This document shows positions 28,664-39,222 of a DNA stretch of 64,000 nucleotides, in pieces. Each line of letters opens with the position of its first letter. Position 1 is the first letter of the stretch. Made by a program: the position numbers and the translations under genes. Origin of the DNA: Pseudanabaena cinerea FACHB-1277 (GTDB lineage Bacteria; Cyanobacteriota; Cyanobacteriia; Pseudanabaenales; Pseudanabaenaceae); NCBI RefSeq assembly GCF_014696345.1, contig NZ_JACJPY010000002.1, positions 62,001 to 126,000 of the forward strand. Direction: 5' to 3'. The notes under the pieces are model-generated. The model did no database searches, had not been told where the DNA came from, and was given only the letters and a program-made list of their open reading frames with translations.

Positions 28664-30883
28664 ATGTCATATCCTTTACATATCGCATTCATCTGGCATC
28701 AACATCAACCCCTCTACAAAAGCGCGATCGCTGGTAAATATCACTTGCCTTGGGTACGCTTGCATGGAGTCAAAGACTATTTAGATATAGCGCTATTACT
28801 GTCAAGATACCCCAAGCTCCATCAAACGATCAACCTCGTCCCATCCCTGATTTTGCAACTTCAAGACTATGTATCAGGAGATGCCTTTGACCCTTATCTA
28901 GCACTTACCCTTACACCTGTCGATACCTTAACGCGATCGCAAAAGCATTTTATAGTTGAGCATTTTTTTGATGCCAATCACCAGACGATGATCGAGCCAT
29001 ATCCCCGCTATGCCGACCTACTGGCACAACGTCAAGCCTATGGCATTGAATGGTGTGTGAATAATTGGCAAGCCCCCGATTTTAGTGACCTCTTGGCTTG
29101 GCATAACCTGACATGGATTGATCCCCTATTCCGCGAAATTGATCCCGAAATTGCGGCATGGTATGAGCGGGGCAAAGACTTCACCCTAGCCGATCGCCAA
29201 CGCATTTACAGTAAACAACGGGAAATTATTGCGCGAATCTTGCCGCAACATCGGCAAATGCAAAATAACGGGCAGTTAGAAATCACCACCACTCCTTACA
29301 CCCACCCAATCATGCCCCTATTGGCGGATACCCAAGCGGGGCGCATTGCCGTACCGCAAATGTATCTCCCCAACAACAGATTTCGCTGGGAGCAAGATAT
29401 TACTTTACAACTAGAAAAAGCTAAAGATCTTTACCGTCAACACTTTAGCCGCGATCCCAAGGGGCTATGGCCCTCGGAGCAGTCAGTCAGCCCCGCGATT
29501 CTGCCCCATGTGTCCAAGCAGGGCTTTTCTTGGTTATGCTCCGATGAAGGGGTCTTAGGCTGGAGCCTAGGGCATTATTTTCGCCGCGACGAGAGGGGAT
29601 CGATCAATGCGCCCCATCTGCTCTATCAGCCCTATCGCCTTGAAACTGTGCATGGTGACTTGGCAATTGTTTTTCGCGATCGCCTGCTCTCTGACCTGAT
29701 TGGCTTTAACTATGGCGCACTACTGCCCCAAGCCGCCAGCGATGACCTATGCGATCGCCTCCTCAAAATTCAGCAACAGCAAAATGAATATCTAGCCGAG
29801 CATCCCGAAGGGCAGCCTTGGCTGGTCACGATCGCCCTTGATGGTGAAAATTGCTGGGAATTTTATCCCCAAGATGGCAACCCCTTTTTAAATACCCTTT
29901 ACACTAACCTTTCACAAAATCAAAACTTCCGACTTGTCACCGCCTCTGAATATCTAGAAAAATATCCGCCCATTGAAAAAATCCCCCCCCACCAACTCCA
30001 TAGCGGCTCATGGATTGACTCCAGCTTCACCACTTGGATTGGCGATCCCGTCAAAAATCGGGCTTGGGAGTTACTCAGTGAAGCCCGCCAAGTCCTTGCC
30101 AATCACCCCGAAGCTACCCCTGAAAATAACCCTGAAGCATGGGATAGCATGATGGCAGCCGAAGGCTCAGACTGGTTTTGGTGGTTTGGTGAAGGGCATA
30201 GCTCCAATGACGATGCCATGTTTGATCGCTTATTTCGCGAACATCTGCAAGTCCTGTACCGTGCTGTCAATGAACCCGTACCCCATGCCCTGCTCTATCC
30301 CCTCGAACCCCATGATGTTCCTAGCAGCGATCGCCCCACCAACCTGATCAACCCGAGCATCAATGGCAAATTAGACAAAGATGACTGGCAGGGCGCAGGA
30401 CAGATCGAAATCAGTGGCGCTAGGGGAACCATGCACCAAACATCTCCCGTCAAGCGTCTGTGGTATGGATACGATCATTTTTATTGTTACTTACGCCTAG
30501 AATTTAGTAATCTAGAGAATGTATTTCCGAGTCAACTGCATCTATTGTGGTTTTATCCCCAAAGGATACACCCCAATAGTCCAGTGAGACTAAGGGATAT
30601 GCCTGATGTATCGCCACTAAACTATTTGTTTCGCCATCATTTAGCGATCAATTTTGCCGATAAATCAGTTCATCTGCAAGAATCCTTGGAAGACTTTCGT
30701 TGGAAAACGATCGCAACTCACACAAAGATTGGGTTTGAGCAATGCTTAGAAATTGCTATCCCTTGGAGCGACTTGGCAGTCAAGCCTCAATCGATCGCCA
30801 GATTAGTTTTAATGCTTAGCCAAAAAGATCATTTCCAAATGTCTTTGCCTGAGTACACCATTATCCCTATTGAAGTACCATAG
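28664..30883 (+). CDS. Glycoside hydrolase family 57 protein
   Basis: IAFIWHQHQPLYK; GLWPSEQSVS; FSWLCSDEGVL; TIALDGENCWEFY. Confidence 0.9.
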   Translation: MSYPLHIAFIWHQHQPLYKSAIAGKYHLPWVRLHGVKDYLDIALLLSRYPKLHQTINLVPSLILQLQDYVSGDAFDPYLALTLTPVDTLTRSQKHFIVEHFFDANHQTMIEPYPRYADLLAQRQAYGIEWCVNNWQAPDFSDLLAWHNLTWIDPLFREIDPEIAAWYERGKDFTLADRQRIYSKQREIIARILPQHRQMQNNGQLEITTTPYTHPIMPLLADTQAGRIAVPQMYLPNNRFRWEQDITLQLEKAKDLYRQHFSRDPKGLWPSEQSVSPAILPHVSKQGFSWLCSDEGVLGWSLGHYFRRDERGSINAPHLLYQPYRLETVHGDLAIVFRDRLLSDLIGFNYGALLPQAASDDLCDRLLKIQQQQNEYLAEHPEGQPWLVTIALDGENCWEFYPQDGNPFLNTLYTNLSQNQNFRLVTASEYLEKYPPIEKIPPHQLHSGSWIDSSFTTWIGDPVKNRAWELLSEARQVLANHPEATPENNPEAWDSMMAAEGSDWFWWFGEGHSSNDDAMFDRLFREHLQVLYRAVNEPVPHALLYPLEPHDVPSSDRPTNLINPSINGKLDKDDWQGAGQIEISGARGTMHQTSPVKRLWYGYDHFYCYLRLEFSNLENVFPSQLHLLWFYPQRIHPNSPVRLRDMPDVSPLNYLFRHHLAINFADKSVHLQESLEDFRWKTIATHTKIGFEQCLEIAIPWSDLAVKPQSIARLVLMLSQKDHFQMSLPEYTIIPIEVP

Positions 30884-31023
30884 TTTAGGAAAATGCGTGA
30901 AAATGTATTTATATGTATTTATACTTTCATGGGTTTCACAAGCGTAAAGTGCTGTAAGCGGTTATAACCAATTGAGAGATGTCAGCCATCTTTTAATTGC
31001 AAAACCCTTACTGAGTTTGGTTG

Positions 31024-31066
31024 TTAACTCGCAAAAGTGTCGTCAAGCTTTAGTGAATTGGTATTA
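31024..31066 (+). repeat. Short dispersed repeat, copy 1
   Basis: ttaactcgcaaaagtgtcgtcaagctttagtgaattggtatta. Confidence 0.55.
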
Positions 31067-31132
31067 CGATTTTCAAAATGAAATCTAGCTCTATTTTGAA
31101 AGTTGATATTAGCGTTATTAACAGAGATCACA

Positions 31133-31690
31133 GTGGAAAATCAAGAAAAGACTAGCATTGAGTTGATCGTTGAGCAGGCTTTGCAGGATGGCTACCTAAC
31201 TCCAGCCATGGAAGCCGAAGTGGGGCGGATCTGTGACAGTGCTTTTGAACTGTCTGTCCAAGAGTACATGGCGTTAGATCGTTTGATGGGGGCTTTGCTG
31301 ACTGGGGAAGTGGTGGCAGTACCGCGCAAACAATTTATTAACGTAATGGAAGAGTTGGTACTAAGTGAGGCAGTGGCGCGGGTTGCCGAGATTGAGGCAA
31401 CTACCAATAAGGTTTTAGATTTGGGGGATATTGCCGCCTATGCCCTCAATCGCCTGCCACCCCTCTATGCCACCACCGAGCAGGGCGCAAACTATCAAAG
31501 GGAAAGGGCATTAGCTGATCTTCAGCATTTGATCTCCCAACAGGTCAAAGAGGCGATCGCCCGTAATATTGATCGTCCTGAATTTTTCCCCGATCGCTCA
31601 ACCTTTGGCTCTAAAAACAAAGATTCAGTCCTATCGCAGCTTAGTACCCTGTTACAGGCATATGCCCCAGACTTTGAGGAAAAGTCGTAA
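31133..31690 (+). CDS. Late competence development ComFB domain protein
   Basis: YMALDRLMGALLTGEVVAVPRKQFINVMEELVLSEAVARV and AAYALNRLPPLYATTEQGANYQRERA; GTG 31133 a likelier start than TTG 31103. Confidence 0.8.
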   Translation: MENQEKTSIELIVEQALQDGYLTPAMEAEVGRICDSAFELSVQEYMALDRLMGALLTGEVVAVPRKQFINVMEELVLSEAVARVAEIEATTNKVLDLGDIAAYALNRLPPLYATTEQGANYQRERALADLQHLISQQVKEAIARNIDRPEFFPDRSTFGSKNKDSVLSQLSTLLQAYAPDFEEKS

Positions 31691-31763
31691 ACCCATAAAA
31701 CTTGGTAATGCCAGGTTTTAGCTCACACACCAAAGCTCCGTACTATATCCATTTACAGGATGA

Positions 31764-32117
31764 GTGACGGAAGCCTCCAAGTTTAAGATTATTGGTCAAT
31801 CCCAAACACCCCTAAAAAATATGTTTGATTTACTTATAAGCGCAGCCGTCACTACTAATCAGGTTCAAATTATTTCTCAAGCTAAATTAACAACTGTTTA
31901 CCTACCAGTCTCAACCAAACAATCTAATCAATCAGGCTGTGTTGCTTTTACAGCTACCAATAATACTGGTAGAACTGTTAAAGATGTTAATGCTAATCTT
32001 CGTGACAATAAGGGGGTAATCACGAAGCGGTTTTTGGTTTCATCTTTGGGTAATGGTAAATCTACGACATTTCTCGTATGCAACAGTGGTTTTTCTAGTG
32101 TTGAAGCCCGACAGTAA
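31764..32117 (+). CDS. Small hypothetical protein
   Basis: 117-aa ORF; SGCVAFTATNNTGRTVKDVNANLRDNKG resembles FxLYD-type beta domains. Confidence 0.4.
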   Translation: MTEASKFKIIGQSQTPLKNMFDLLISAAVTTNQVQIISQAKLTTVYLPVSTKQSNQSGCVAFTATNNTGRTVKDVNANLRDNKGVITKRFLVSSLGNGKSTTFLVCNSGFSSVEARQ

Positions 32118-32178
32118 GTTGTGAAGATATCATTTCTACAGGGATTTAGTTTCTGTACGTCAGGATTATCATTGGTTT

Positions 32179-32221
32179 TTAACTCACAAAAGTGTTGTCT
32201 CATTTTTGTGAATTAGTATTA
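32179..32221 (+). repeat. Short dispersed repeat, copy 2
   Basis: ttaactcacaaaagtgttgtctcatttttgtgaattagtatta. Confidence 0.55.
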
Positions 32222-32968
32222 AATATGCCCTAAATTTTCAGGTGCTAAGCGATCGTTCACAATTTGACCATCCCGAAACCAAATAATGCGGCGAGTATTT
32301 CTTGCCACATCCGCCTCGTGAGTCACCATCACCACCGTAATGCCACTGGCATTCAACTCGCCAAATAGCTCCATGACCTCAGCAGTGGTGTGAGAGTCTA
32401 GCGCCCCTGTCGGTTCATCGGCAAGCAGCATTACAGGATTATTCACCAACGCCCTCGCGATCGCCACCCTTTGCTGCTGTCCACCCGACATTTGGTTAGG
32501 ACGATTATTCATGCGATTGCCCATAGCCACACGCTCTAATGCTAGCGCCGCCCGTTCGCGCTGCTCCTTGGGGCGCACATTAGCATAGGCCATCGGCAAC
32601 ATCACATTTTCGATCGCCGATAATTGTGGCAATAAATGATATTGCTGAAACACAAATCCCAATTTCAGATTCCGCACCCGCGCTAAATCCGCATCCTGCA
32701 TCCCTGATACATCCTGTTCATCCAAAAAGTAATGCCCTGCGGATGCAGTATCGAGACAGCCAATAATATTCATACAGGTAGATTTACCTGAACCCGAAGC
32801 GCCCATAATTGCACAATATTCGCCCTCTTGGATCGTAAAACTAACACCATCCAGCGCCTTCACCAAGGTGTCATCTTGACCGTAATATTTGCAAACATTG
32901 ACCAGATTGACGATATTGCGTTTGGATTCAGTTTTTTCTAAGGGTAGGGGTAAGGAGGTGGTAATCAT
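32219..32968 (-). CDS. ABC transporter ATP-binding protein, MacB/LolD type
   Basis: GASGSGKSTCMNIIG; MSGGQQQRVAIARALVNNPVMLLADEPTGALD. Confidence 0.95.
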   Translation of the reverse strand: MITTSLPLPLEKTESKRNIVNLVNVCKYYGQDDTLVKALDGVSFTIQEGEYCAIMGASGSGKSTCMNIIGCLDTASAGHYFLDEQDVSGMQDADLARVRNLKLGFVFQQYHLLPQLSAIENVMLPMAYANVRPKEQRERAALALERVAMGNRMNNRPNQMSGGQQQRVAIARALVNNPVMLLADEPTGALDSHTTAEVMELFGELNASGITVVMVTHEADVARNTRRIIWFRDGQIVNDRLAPENLGHI

Positions 32969-32993
32969 TGTTTAGGGATGGATAATGAATATT

Positions 32994-33024
32994 ATTATGG
33001 TCAGCGCGAAGCGCTGACCATAAT
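32994..33024. terminator. 14-bp hairpin ATTATGGTCAGCGC-GAA-GCGCTGACCATAAT between the ABC genes
   Basis: Perfect stem read directly. Confidence 0.65.
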
Positions 33025-33026
33025 AT

Positions 33027-34253
33027 CTAAATGCTTCTCAAAGCCACGATCGGATCGAGTCTGGCGGCTTGGCGAGCGGGGAAAATACCAAAAAATAGAC
33101 CGATACCCCCTGATACGCCCACGGCTAGGGCGATCGCGCCGATGGATATGCCTGCTTGTAAGGGGGTGACAACGGATAAAAGTAAAACCCCACTGATGCC
33201 GATACCTGTGCCGATCGCGCCGCCTAGGAGTGACAGGATCACCGCTTCGATCGTGAATTGGGTGAGAATGTCACTGGGGGATGCGCCGATCGCTTTGCGG
33301 AGTCCGATTTCTTGGGTGCGTTCGGTGACAGATACGAGCATGATATTCATAATGCCGATGCCGCCAACTAACAGGGAAATGCCAGCGATCGCCGCCAATA
33401 AAATTGTTAGCGCCCCAGTGATATTGCCCACAATTTCTAACGCATCTTGCTGGGTGCGAATGGTGAAGGTATCCTCCGCATTCATATCAGTGCTACGGTG
33501 ACGCAATCGCAATAGATTAGCGATTTGAAACTGCGCGGCATCAACATTGTCGTTACTAGTGGCGGATACATTAATCACTTGGATGGCAACGCCATAGGGA
33601 GAGGTGCGTCCCGTTAGTTGATTAGTCATGGTGGTGATGGGCATAAAAATAGTGTCATCTTGGTTGGTTCCCAAAAATGCACCTTTCTCTGACATGAGAC
33701 CGATCACTTCGTAACTAGTGCCACGAATGCGGATTAGTTGCCCGATGGGGTTGCCTTGGGGAAATAGTTCCTTAGCGATCGCTGCCCCCAAAGTTACCAC
33801 CCGCGCATTGCGCTTGATGTCATCATTGCTCAAAAATCGGCCAGAGCCAACCTCAGCATTCCGCACGATCGCATAGCTGTCGGTTGTACCGATCAGGGTT
33901 GCCCGTTTGGTATTATTGCCAGCGATCGCCAACTCAGAGCCATTGATTTGCGGTGCAACACTGCGGACTGTGGGGACTTGTTCGGCGATCGCATCGGCAT
34001 CAGCCAACACAAGGCGATTGGGCGGTGCAATCACATTACGCCTTGCATTATCTGTCCCCGTAATCACAAAAATTACATCCGTACCAAGGGATTGAAATTG
34101 CTGCGAAGCATATTTCTGTGCGCCCTGCCCCACCCCCACCATCAAAATTACAGAGGCATTGCCGATAATAATACCAAGCATCGTCAATGTGCTACGCAAT
34201 CGATTGGCGGCAAGGGTTTTGCCTGCCATCTTAAAACTTTCCCAAGTGTCCAT
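33027..34253 (-). CDS. ABC transporter permease, MacB/FtsX family
   Basis: AANRLRSTLTMLGIIIGNASVILMVGVGQGAQ; GGIGIMNIMLVSVTERTQEIGLRKAIGA. Confidence 0.94.
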   Translation of the reverse strand: MDTWESFKMAGKTLAANRLRSTLTMLGIIIGNASVILMVGVGQGAQKYASQQFQSLGTDVIFVITGTDNARRNVIAPPNRLVLADADAIAEQVPTVRSVAPQINGSELAIAGNNTKRATLIGTTDSYAIVRNAEVGSGRFLSNDDIKRNARVVTLGAAIAKELFPQGNPIGQLIRIRGTSYEVIGLMSEKGAFLGTNQDDTIFMPITTMTNQLTGRTSPYGVAIQVINVSATSNDNVDAAQFQIANLLRLRHRSTDMNAEDTFTIRTQQDALEIVGNITGALTILLAAIAGISLLVGGIGIMNIMLVSVTERTQEIGLRKAIGASPSDILTQFTIEAVILSLLGGAIGTGIGISGVLLLSVVTPLQAGISIGAIALAVGVSGGIGLFFGIFPARQAARLDPIVALRSI

Positions 34254-34423
34254 TTCCCGAAATTACTAAGCAACTGCAAAGAATCTATCAAAGTCTCGCC
34301 TTAAACGCATCGTCACATAGAGCGAAAGTTACCACTAATGGCAAAAGCCAAAATGGCGTAGTCATTTTGGCTTTTGCTGTGAAATAATAAATTTTTGTAA
34401 CATTAATTTTCCCACCGCCACCT

Positions 34424-34669
34424 ATGCCCAAGCTGTCGAAACCGCCCGATCCTAATGATCCTGAATACCAAAGCCTAGAGCGCAGAGTCAACTTTTATCT
34501 GCACCTTGCCATCTATTCAGCTTGCAGCACCTGTATGTGGTTTATCCAATCCATTACTGATAAATTGTGGATATGGTCAGTTTGGGTAGCTGTAATTTGG
34601 GGCATAACTATTCTTGGACATGGCATTTGGGTATTTTCTCAAGAAAATATTTTCAAACCCAAGAGCTAA
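34424..34669 (+). CDS. 2TM-domain small membrane protein
   Basis: Two predicted TM segments in 81 aa. Confidence 0.68.
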   Translation: MPKLSKPPDPNDPEYQSLERRVNFYLHLAIYSACSTCMWFIQSITDKLWIWSVWVAVIWGITILGHGIWVFSQENIFKPKS

Positions 34670-34672
34670 AAA

Positions 34673-36010
34673 CTACGCCGATTCAGGCTTAGGGATCGAA
34701 GCAGGGTGCTGTAATATCTCGGCTGTGGATAATTTTTCCACCATATCGCGGGTAATTAAGCACTTTGTGACATCCTTACGGGAGGGTAACTCATACATCA
34801 TATCTAACATCAAATGCTCAACAATGCCGCGTAAAGCCCTTGCCCCCGTTTTGCGGCGATAGGCTTCCTTGGCGATCGCCTGAATCGCATCGACTTGAAA
34901 CTCAAGCTGCACATTGTCCATTTTTAGCAACTTCTTGTACTGCTTGATCAATGCACTGCGCGGCTCAGTCAGGATCGCAATCAAAGCTGGCTCATCAAGG
35001 GGATCAAGCACGGCGGTAACAGGTACACGCCCAATAAATTCGGGAATCATGCCAAACTTAACTAGATCATCGGGCTGCACATTTTTGAGGGTTTCGGAGG
35101 TGCGCTTCTCTCGCGGCATTGCTTCCCCCTGCTGCACAAATCCCATCGATTTTTTGCCAATGCGTTGTTCGATAGACTTTTCCAAGCCCCCAAACGCGCC
35201 GCCGCAGATAAATAAGATATTTTTCGTATCGATCTGAATACAGTCTTGGTAAGGATGCTTACGTCCACCCTGCGGCGGCACATTAGCGATCGTCCCTTCC
35301 AACATTTTTAGCAAAGCTTGCTGCACGCCCTCTCCCGACACATCACGGGTAATCGATGTATTCTCGCTCTTGCGGGCAATTTTATCGATTTCATCAATGT
35401 AGATGATCCCGCGTTGCGCCTCTTCCACATCCAAGTCCGCCACCTGCAAGAGTCGCAGGAGAATATTTTCCACATCCTCGCCCACATAGCCCGCCTCGGT
35501 GAGGGTGGTTGCATCTGCCACCGCAAAAGGCACATCGAGCATTTCCGCCAGAGTTTGCGCTAAGAGGGTCTTACCGCAACCCGTTGGACCAATTAGGAGA
35601 ATATTGGATTTTTGTAACTCAATGCCATCTTCTGACAGCCCCTTACCATTGGATTCTAAAAAGCTGAGCCGCTTGTAATGGTTATAGACCGCCACAGACA
35701 GGACTTTTTTTGCTTCATCCTGCCCAACCACATTCTCATCAAGATAGCGCTTGATGTCGCGGGGCTTGGGGATTTGGTTGAGGTTGAGATTTGCCGCAGT
35801 TTTTGTTTTGCGCTTTTCATTGGCATTATCTTTGCGCTGTACAGCTTGCGGCGGAGCGCTGTTAAACAACTCTTCGTCAAGGATTTCATTACATAAATCC
35901 ACACACTCATCACAAATGTATACCCCAGGCCCTGCGATTAGCTTGCGTACCTGTTCCTGTGATTTACCACAAAAAGAGCATTTAAGATGAGAGTCATATT
36001 TACTGGGCAT
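34673..36010 (-). CDS. clpX: ATP-dependent Clp protease ATP-binding subunit ClpX
   Basis: [58 protein letters not shown]. Confidence 0.98.
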   Translation of the reverse strand: MPSKYDSHLKCSFCGKSQEQVRKLIAGPGVYICDECVDLCNEILDEELFNSAPPQAVQRKDNANEKRKTKTAANLNLNQIPKPRDIKRYLDENVVGQDEAKKVLSVAVYNHYKRLSFLESNGKGLSEDGIELQKSNILLIGPTGCGKTLLAQTLAEMLDVPFAVADATTLTEAGYVGEDVENILLRLLQVADLDVEEAQRGIIYIDEIDKIARKSENTSITRDVSGEGVQQALLKMLEGTIANVPPQGGRKHPYQDCIQIDTKNILFICGGAFGGLEKSIEQRIGKKSMGFVQQGEAMPREKRTSETLKNVQPDDLVKFGMIPEFIGRVPVTAVLDPLDEPALIAILTEPRSALIKQYKKLLKMDNVQLEFQVDAIQAIAKEAYRRKTGARALRGIVEHLMLDMMYELPSRKDVTKCLITRDMVEKLSTAEILQHPASIPKPESA

Positions 36011-36043
36011 AAGCTGCTATCTCAATGGGTTGGTTACGCGGAG

Positions 36044-36754
36044 CTAAACGAGGGCGAGAGGAGAGGTTTGGGGACTATTGGCATTAGCTAAAACTTGGTC
36101 AATTAAACCATATTCCAATGCTTCTGCGGGAGACATGAAGAAATCACGCTCAGTGTCTTGCTCAATTTTATCTAAAGGCTGACCTGTGCTGGCAGCAAGC
36201 ATCTCATTCAGCGATCGCTTGATGTATAAAATTTCCCTTGCCTGAATCTCAATGTCAACCGCCTGTCCTTGAGCGCCGCCAAGGGGTTGATGGATCATAA
36301 TCCGTGAATTGGGGAGAGACATCCGCTTGCCCTTTGCCCCTGATGCCAACAAAAATGCCCCCATACTAGCCGCTAATCCCATGCAAATTGTGCAAATATC
36401 TGGGCGGACATGGTTCATTGTGTCGAGGATCGCCATCCCTGCATAGACAGAGCCACCAGGGGAATTGATGTAAAGGTAAATATCTTTTTCGGGATCTTCA
36501 GCTTCTAAAAATAAAAGCTGCGACATGATCAAGTTAGCACTGGTGTCATCTACCTGAGAACCCAAAAATACAATCCGTTCCCGCAGTAAGCGCGAAAAAA
36601 TATCAAATGCTCGCTCACCCTTTCCCGACTGCTCAATCACCATCGGTACAACTTGATTTTGGATCTGTTGTTGGTGTTGGACTGAGGCGATCGCGTATTG
36701 ACTAGGCCTAATTTGGCTGGAAATCTGGCTGTTTTGACTATACAGAGAGGACAT
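36044..36754 (-). CDS. clpP: ATP-dependent Clp protease proteolytic subunit
   Basis: [57 protein letters not shown]. Confidence 0.97.
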   Translation of the reverse strand: MSSLYSQNSQISSQIRPSQYAIASVQHQQQIQNQVVPMVIEQSGKGERAFDIFSRLLRERIVFLGSQVDDTSANLIMSQLLFLEAEDPEKDIYLYINSPGGSVYAGMAILDTMNHVRPDICTICMGLAASMGAFLLASGAKGKRMSLPNSRIMIHQPLGGAQGQAVDIEIQAREILYIKRSLNEMLAASTGQPLDKIEQDTERDFFMSPAEALEYGLIDQVLANANSPQTSPLALV

Positions 36755-37030
36755 TCTTTTTGGATTGATGTTTGAATTTATTATTGGTTTAACGCATTAT
36801 TTTAGGCAGGTTTATTAGATTTTCACCATACCTCATAGGATTTATTATAGCTTTTCCTACGGTAGCACCCCTGATTGATTGATCAATCTCCCTCAAAAGC
36901 AGCAAGCAGGATGCCCGCGCTACAGGGCTTTTAAATTAAAATTTATAGGGTATAGATATTGTCTGATGAGGACTTTAGATTTTGATTTTAAATCAGGATT
37001 TTAAACATTTTTGTCAGTAGCACCAAGTAA

Positions 37031-37061
37031 TAAAAGAGGGATGCTCTGCATCCCTCTTTTA
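37031..37061 (-). terminator. Terminator of tig, TAAAAGAGGGATGC-TCT-GCATCCCTCTTTTA
   Basis: 14-bp perfect stem. Confidence 0.85.
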
Positions 37062-38489
37062 TTATTCAGCGTCCGAAGCAGTTGCTTCAATGGTGACAGT
37101 GCCATCAGGAGCAACTTCAGTCTCAGAAATTTGGGGGGGCTGAGCCTTTTCAGCAAGGGAGCCTTCAGCTACTAGCTCAATTTCTGAATTTTCCACAAGC
37201 CAATCAAGGGCATTCTCAGTCAAAATTTCTTCAGTGACCACCGCGATTAATTTTTTGCGATCAATAGTTTGACTTTGCCCCTGCTCCCTAAAATATTCCA
37301 TGGCATTGTCAACCTTTTCTTTTAACTGCACTTGATCGACCTGCAAACCTTCCCGCTTGATGATTTCATCAAGGGCTATTTTACGCTTAATGCGAGTGAT
37401 GGCTTCGGGGTAGCTGAGGCGGCGCATTTCTTCAACCAACTCTTTGGTGAAAAGTTGCTTGAGCATCGTTGGATCAACCTGCTGCTCTAGAAAATTTACT
37501 TGCTGACGCACCAAAAAGTCCAGCTCTTGCTGGATGAGGGTTTTGGGGATATCAAATTCAATTTCAGCCGTAATCGCATTAAGCACGGCATTTTGTTGGT
37601 TGGACTTGGTTTTTGACTCCGCCTCTTCAATTACTTGCGTTTCTAATAATTCCCTGAGTTCAGCGATCGTTTGCTTGTCGCTAATAGATTGGGCAAACTC
37701 ATCGTCAAGGGCAGGTAACTCACGCCCTTTGATGGTTTTGATCGTAATTACATAGCGAATTGGTTTACCAACATATTCTTCAGGATAATATTCTTCAGGA
37801 AAAGTGGATTCTAGCTCGATCACTTGGTCAAGATTTGCGCCAATGATGGCTCTAACCACTTCAGGAATAAAGGCTTTTTCATTAACATCTAGTTGAAAGT
37901 CTTCTTCCCCTGCATCTTCTATGGGTTCACCTGTCTCAAGATCAATTACTTTGAGATCAATTGTCGCCACGTCATCGACTTGGATAGGGCGATCTTCTAC
38001 AGGTACGAGGGTGGACTTACGTACCTGAAAACTGTGCAATGTGCTGTCAACCTTGGCAAAGTCTGGTTTGATCTCTTCGGCGTGGACAGTGAAACCTTTG
38101 TGTCTAGGGAGTGTCACTTCAGGATCAACATCGATCGCTGCCTTAAAGGAAATTTCTTGTCCAGGGACAAAACCCACTACCAATTCAGTCAAGTCAGAAA
38201 CTAGCTCAAAATTGCCTAATGCTTTTTCTTGAACTTCCTTATTCTCTTTAAGGGCTTCTTCGAGGGCTTTTTCAATTAATTCTTCAAGTACATTTACCCT
38301 GATGCGATCTGTGCCAACCTGCCTCAGGACTAGCTGTTTTGGGGCTTTGCCCTTGCGAAAACCAGGTACTTGAATGGTACGGGTTAGATCTTTAACGATG
38401 CGATCGTATATTGCTTGAGACTTAGCCCCTTCAACTTGAATATCAAAACCAATTTGACTAGCGGGAAGTTTCTCTAAAGTAACCTTCAT
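37062..38489 (-). CDS. tig: Trigger factor
   Basis: VPGFRKGKAPKQLV; upstream of clpP-clpX on the same strand. Confidence 0.96.
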   Translation of the reverse strand: MKVTLEKLPASQIGFDIQVEGAKSQAIYDRIVKDLTRTIQVPGFRKGKAPKQLVLRQVGTDRIRVNVLEELIEKALEEALKENKEVQEKALGNFELVSDLTELVVGFVPGQEISFKAAIDVDPEVTLPRHKGFTVHAEEIKPDFAKVDSTLHSFQVRKSTLVPVEDRPIQVDDVATIDLKVIDLETGEPIEDAGEEDFQLDVNEKAFIPEVVRAIIGANLDQVIELESTFPEEYYPEEYVGKPIRYVITIKTIKGRELPALDDEFAQSISDKQTIAELRELLETQVIEEAESKTKSNQQNAVLNAITAEIEFDIPKTLIQQELDFLVRQQVNFLEQQVDPTMLKQLFTKELVEEMRRLSYPEAITRIKRKIALDEIIKREGLQVDQVQLKEKVDNAMEYFREQGQSQTIDRKKLIAVVTEEILTENALDWLVENSEIELVAEGSLAEKAQPPQISETEVAPDGTVTIEATASDAE

Positions 38490-38738
38490 TATTAAATTAT
38501 GCCTAGATTGAGTATGCCCAGACCGATGCTGATCTAAAGGGCGAATTTATTGCAAACGATATCAGCGATCGCAGATCATACCATATCGTTGCCAAGTTTT
38601 GGCGAGATTTTGGCAAAGCTGCATGGGCTTAATTTTATGTCAAATTTATGACAGATGAATAATACTACATCAAATTTGATCCAGAAATTGCGTCTCAATA
38701 TGTCTCAATATCTCAATATATTGATATTGTCTAGCGGT

Positions 38739-39182
38739 TTAACGCCGCGACATGATTGTGGATCGACCATCAGCAGATTTAGTTGTTTTGGGCTGTGCAG
38801 CAGATTCACGTCCAGAAGGGGTCATTGACTCTGAGGCATCTAGAATAATTTGCAGCCTTGGTCCTGTGGTGGCAAGGCGAATAGTCATGCGATCGCGCAC
38901 TCTTTCTTTGTCAATCTGTTGATCATCTATGTAAGTACCATTTGCGCCGAGATTGACTAATTCCCAACCCAACGGCTGACGGTGCAGTTCTACATGGTAG
39001 CGGGAAACAACGGAACTGTAGAGGATCACATCATTGTCTCCCGATCTGCCAATTCTGATTGTTGATTCAGAGTCAAATTTCCAAGTTTGAATTGGGGTTG
39101 CCTCAATAGGATGCAGCAGGTTAAGCGTAATCACGGCTTTAGTCGCAGGGTATGAGTACAAGCATGAAGCTATAATGCCCAT
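38739..39182 (-). CDS. FHA-domain protein
   Basis: IRIGRSGDNDVILYSSVVSRYHVELHRQPLGWELVNLGANGTYIDDQQI; start uncertain. Confidence 0.85.
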   Translation of the reverse strand: MGIIASCLYSYPATKAVITLNLLHPIEATPIQTWKFDSESTIRIGRSGDNDVILYSSVVSRYHVELHRQPLGWELVNLGANGTYIDDQQIDKERVRDRMTIRLATTGPRLQIILDASESMTPSGRESAAQPKTTKSADGRSTIMSRR

Positions 39183-39222
39183 GTAGTGGGTATTCTATCA
39201 CTATCCGTAAAGTGCGTAAGGA

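Noticed and set aside
34914-35990. Several ORFs overlapping clpX on both strands
   Set aside because: Shadow frames of clpX; no independent evidence.
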